16,296 nt of DNA from Anaerolineales bacterium (GTDB taxonomy: Bacteria; Chloroflexota; Anaerolineae; Anaerolineales; UBA4823). Below are positions 14,369 to 16,296 of the stretch, in pieces. The position numbers and the translations under genes were made by a program. Each line of letters begins with the position of its first letter. Within the stretch, counting starts at the first letter, position 1. Location: contig JADYYC010000394.1 in NCBI GenBank assembly GCA_020853835.1, positions 1 to 16,296 of the forward strand. Direction: 5' to 3'. A model generated the notes under the pieces. The model saw nothing but the letters and a program-made list of their open reading frames with translations. It had not been told where the DNA came from and did no database searches.

Positions 14369-15892
14369 GTGGAAATCCCACCAAATGCTTAGGAAGCATT
14401 GAAACTCTCGACGTGTGCATATTTGCCGTTGAGTTCTGGCGTGGAAATCCCACCAAATGCTTAGGAAGCATTGAAACATTCGGGTTGTTTGTCATGTTTC
14501 TGCAGCGGTTCCCCGGTGGAAATCCCACCAAATGCTTAGGAAGCATTGAAACAAAAGTTTCTAGAACGCAAATCGCTATTTTGTCCGGGTCTTCGTGGAA
14601 ATCCCACCAAATGCTTAGGAAGCATTGAAACCTTAATCCAATCAACAGTTTTTACTTCAGTTTCAGGTGGAAATCCCACCAAATGCTTAGGAAGCATTGA
14701 AACTAGCCGTTATGTAGGATTTGCCGTCATGCGTTGCCGCGAGTTTAGGTGGAAATCCCACCAAATGCTTAGGAAGCATTGAAACCCATTGGTAAGCCTC
14801 CGGGGTTACCCGACGAGCCGGGCTTGCTGCCCGGTGGAAATCCCACCAAATGCTTAGGAAGCATTGAAACTGGCTCAGCGAGTCGATCACCAGCACGCTA
14901 TACCCCGCTTTGCGTGGAAATCCCACCAAATGCTTAGGAAGCATTGAAACGCTAATGTAGTTTTTCCGTATCCAGACGGCGCACGAAAAAGGTGGAAATC
15001 CCACCAAATGCTTAGGAAGCATTGAAACATGCCTGAGGAGTGGTCGCGCCAGGGGGAACCGGTGAGCACGCGGTGGAAATCCCACCAAATGCTTAGGAAG
15101 CATTGAAACCCACCCTTTGAGGTGCCCAGCTTCAGCGCTTCAGCAAACGGCTTCCGTGGAAATCCCACCAAATGCTTAGGAAGCATTGAAACTCCGTTGG
15201 GTGCGGGTGGCGCAAGACCACCTCGCCCCGTGGAAATCCCACCAAATGCTTAGGAAGCATTGAAACGAGCGGAACCACCGGCGCTTGAGGCCCAGAGGTC
15301 CCAGCCAAGCAGGTGGAAATCCCACCAAATGCTTAGGAAGCATTGAAACACAGCGAAACCGCCGTGGGTCAGGGCGTCCTTGACGGCCTGAGGAAGGTGG
15401 AAATCCCACCAAATGCTTAGGAAGCATTGAAACGCCCTGTTTCAGCAGGTCATGCATCGGCGGGTACTGGTGGAAATCCCACCAAATGCTTAGGAAGCAT
15501 TGAAACACCGACAACATAGGCTGGCTCACGATGCCTACCCAGGGTGGAAATCCCACCAAATGCTTAGGAAGCATTGAAACGCCAGAGGTCATCGTGTCTT
15601 TCATGCTCTTGAGAGCGGGTGGAAATCCCACCAAATGCTTAGGAAGCATTGAAACAAGCGGCGAGCCGCCCAGTCCGCGACGGTTAAGCCCGTGTGGTGG
15701 AAATCCCACCAAATGCTTAGGAAGCATTGAAACCCCATTCTGCGGCTACCGATGAAACGAGCATATCTCGCACCTGTGTGGAAATCCCACCAAATGCTTA
15801 GGAAGCATTGAAACAAACGCCCGCGCGGGCGTTTCCCTATTCAGTTGTTTGCAAAGTAGAAATTCAATCAAATGCTTAAGAAGCATTGAGGT
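14369..15892 (+). CRISPR. Main CRISPR array, 19 identical 37-bp repeats plus one decayed repeat
   Basis: The repeat starts GTGGAAATCCCACC and ends GGAAGCATTGAAAC. It contains a 4-bp stem (GTGG/CCAC) and a 7-bp stem (AATGCTT/AAGCATT, loop AGG). Repeats begin at 14369, 14441, 14516, 14595, 14667, 14749, 14834, 14914, 14992, 15073, 15156, 15230, 15313, 15397, 15470, 15544, 15619, 15697 and 15778. A 20th copy at 15856-15892 has 8 mismatches. The 18 spacers between intact repeats are 35, 38, 42, 35, 45, 48, 43, 41, 44, 46, 37, 46, 47, 36, 37, 38, 41 and 44 bp, and a final 41-bp interval (15815-15855) contains a palindrome. The length spread is wide, as is common in type III. Transcription is on the + strand, so the crRNA carries the ATTGAAAC tag. 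Spacers 3 and 4 are AT-rich (about 40% and 31% GC), while spacers 11 and 12 are near 70%. Confidence 0.98.
15815..15834. terminator. 20-bp perfect palindrome closing the array
   Basis: AAACGCCCGC followed by GCGGGCGTTT is a perfect palindrome that starts at the base after the last intact repeat. In RNA it would be a very stable GC stem flanked by an A side and a TTT side, so it probably acts as an intrinsic terminator in either direction, although the T run is short. It occupies half of what would be the last spacer before the decayed repeat. Confidence 0.6.
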
Positions 15893-16171
15893 TTGGCACG
15901 TTGGGGCCGTTTACCCACGAGCCCCCAATGGCATGAACCCCTCCGGCATCAAAACGCCTATTGCTATGGACACATGGGGATATTTGGCGGCTTTGTATGC
16001 GGCGCCCGCCAGGTCAAGAAGTCGCCCTACAGCCGGTCGCAGAGTTTATTATCGATCACGGCTGCGAGGAATGGTAACCCGCATCTGGAGCTCTTTGAGA
16101 TTCTGATTCTGCCAATCTCAGGAAGTTGTATCCTAAAGTTTTAGGGGGTAATAGCATTTGCCTGACGAACA
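15893..16171. other. Stretch without a supportable gene
   Basis: Several short frames are open here, for example 15937-16077 on the + strand, ending EFIIDHGCEEW, and a longer one from TTG 15893. None has a ribosome site, a recognisable motif or a convincing start, and the frames overlap one another. It may be decayed coding sequence beyond the array or plain intergenic DNA. Confidence 0.4.
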
Positions 16172-16204
16172 GGGGCTGTCCAGAAAGAACCGCTAGACAG
16201 CCCC
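16172..16204. repeat. Nine-bp inverted repeat, hairpin
   Basis: GGGGCTGTC (16172-16180) and GACAGCCCC (16196-16204) are perfect complements around a 15-base loop. No T run follows on either strand, so a terminator role is doubtful. GGGGCTGTCC is also a common start of insertion-sequence ends, but no transposase follows within the window. Confidence 0.5.
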
Positions 16205-16242
16205 GAAATGGGCTTTGGGAGGCAAGAATGGGCGAAGACAAA

Positions 16243-16272
16243 AAAACTGGGGGTACTCACCCCGCCAGTTTT
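16243..16272 (-). terminator. Intrinsic terminator, minus strand
   Basis: AAAACTGG (16243-16250) pairs with CCAGTTTT (16265-16272), and inside this GGGT pairs with ACCC around an ACTC loop. Read on the minus strand the stem is followed by TTTTTTT (complement of 16240-16246), the classic intrinsic terminator form. This implies a minus-strand gene entering from beyond the right edge of the window. Confidence 0.55.
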
Positions 16273-16296
16273 CGCATATTATGGGCAATGCATACC

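Noticed and set aside
14077..14628. Long + strand frame across the leader and first repeats
   Set aside because: It overlaps cas2, begins without a ribosome site and consists mainly of translated CRISPR repeats (NPTKCLGSIET), so it is a by-product of the repeat.
14687..15727. Minus-strand frames with repeated MLPKHLVGFP / FQCFLSIWWDFH units, resembling a repeat protein
   Set aside because: The units are the antisense translation of the 37-bp CRISPR repeat. Frames stay open because the repeat has no stop in these frames, and they shift with spacer length.
15849..16144. Short + strand frames after the array
   Set aside because: One begins inside the decayed repeat, neither has a ribosome site, they overlap in different frames and show no known motif.
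16172..16204. GGGGCTGTC inverted repeat as a complete insertion-sequence end
   Set aside because: Both arms lie within 33 bp with no transposase between them and no target duplication visible; it is more simply a hairpin.

Overview
The window is a nearly complete type III-D CRISPR-Cas locus with its own reverse transcriptase, encoded wholly on the + strand and followed by its CRISPR array. Mid-range GC, many TTG/GTG-type starts, the III-D gene set with a reverse transcriptase and the flanking IS630 fragment fit a Chloroflexota-like (Anaerolineae-type) bacterium. That assignment is tentative, because no rRNA or housekeeping gene is present.

Layout. Positions 3-116 hold the last 37 codons of an IS630-family transposase. 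Positions 154-270 hold a two-repeat mini-array with the same 37-bp repeat as the main array. A promoter at about 348-376, with two copies of a 10-bp direct repeat around it, precedes a tight 12-gene operon (463-14102). In order the genes are: a soluble CARF protein with a degenerate PD-(D/E)xK-like domain; HD-less Cas10 with an intact GGDD motif; a single Cas7 (RAMP); Csx10 with a long helical C-terminal part; a double Cas7 fusion; Csx19 (TIGR03984); the large TIGR03986 RAMP; a two-helix membrane CARF protein; Csx15; Cas6; a stand-alone group II intron-like reverse transcriptase; Cas1; and Cas2. Most junctions overlap by 1-29 bp or are separated by fewer than 25 bp. A structured leader (14103-14368) leads into 19 identical repeats plus one decayed terminal repeat (14369-15892). 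The last stretch (15893-16296) has no gene I can support but contains two hairpins, one of them a good minus-strand terminator.

How it should work. Cas6 cuts the array transcript. Cas10, Csx10, the Cas7-type proteins and Csx19 assemble on the crRNA and bind complementary RNA. Cas7 subunits would cut the RNA while the Cas10 palm makes cyclic oligoadenylate. Cas10 has no HD nuclease, so immunity beyond RNA cutting should depend on the two CARF proteins, one soluble and one in the membrane, with Csx15 as a possible handler of the signal. RT-Cas1-Cas2 would add spacers, possibly from RNA. Several spacers read as antisense to phage-like coding motifs: spacers 7 and 8 look like Walker B and Walker A of an ATPase, and spacer 6 like a DUF5681-type motif.

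The most unusual points are: a membrane CARF effector inside a III-D operon; the nearly motif-less nuclease half of the first CARF protein; Cas7 and Csx10 encoded separately where the III-Dv complex has a Cas7-Cas5-Cas11 fusion; a PMG motif replacing PQG in the reverse transcriptase; nested inverted repeats in the leader; and a 20-bp perfect palindrome between the last intact repeat and the decayed one.
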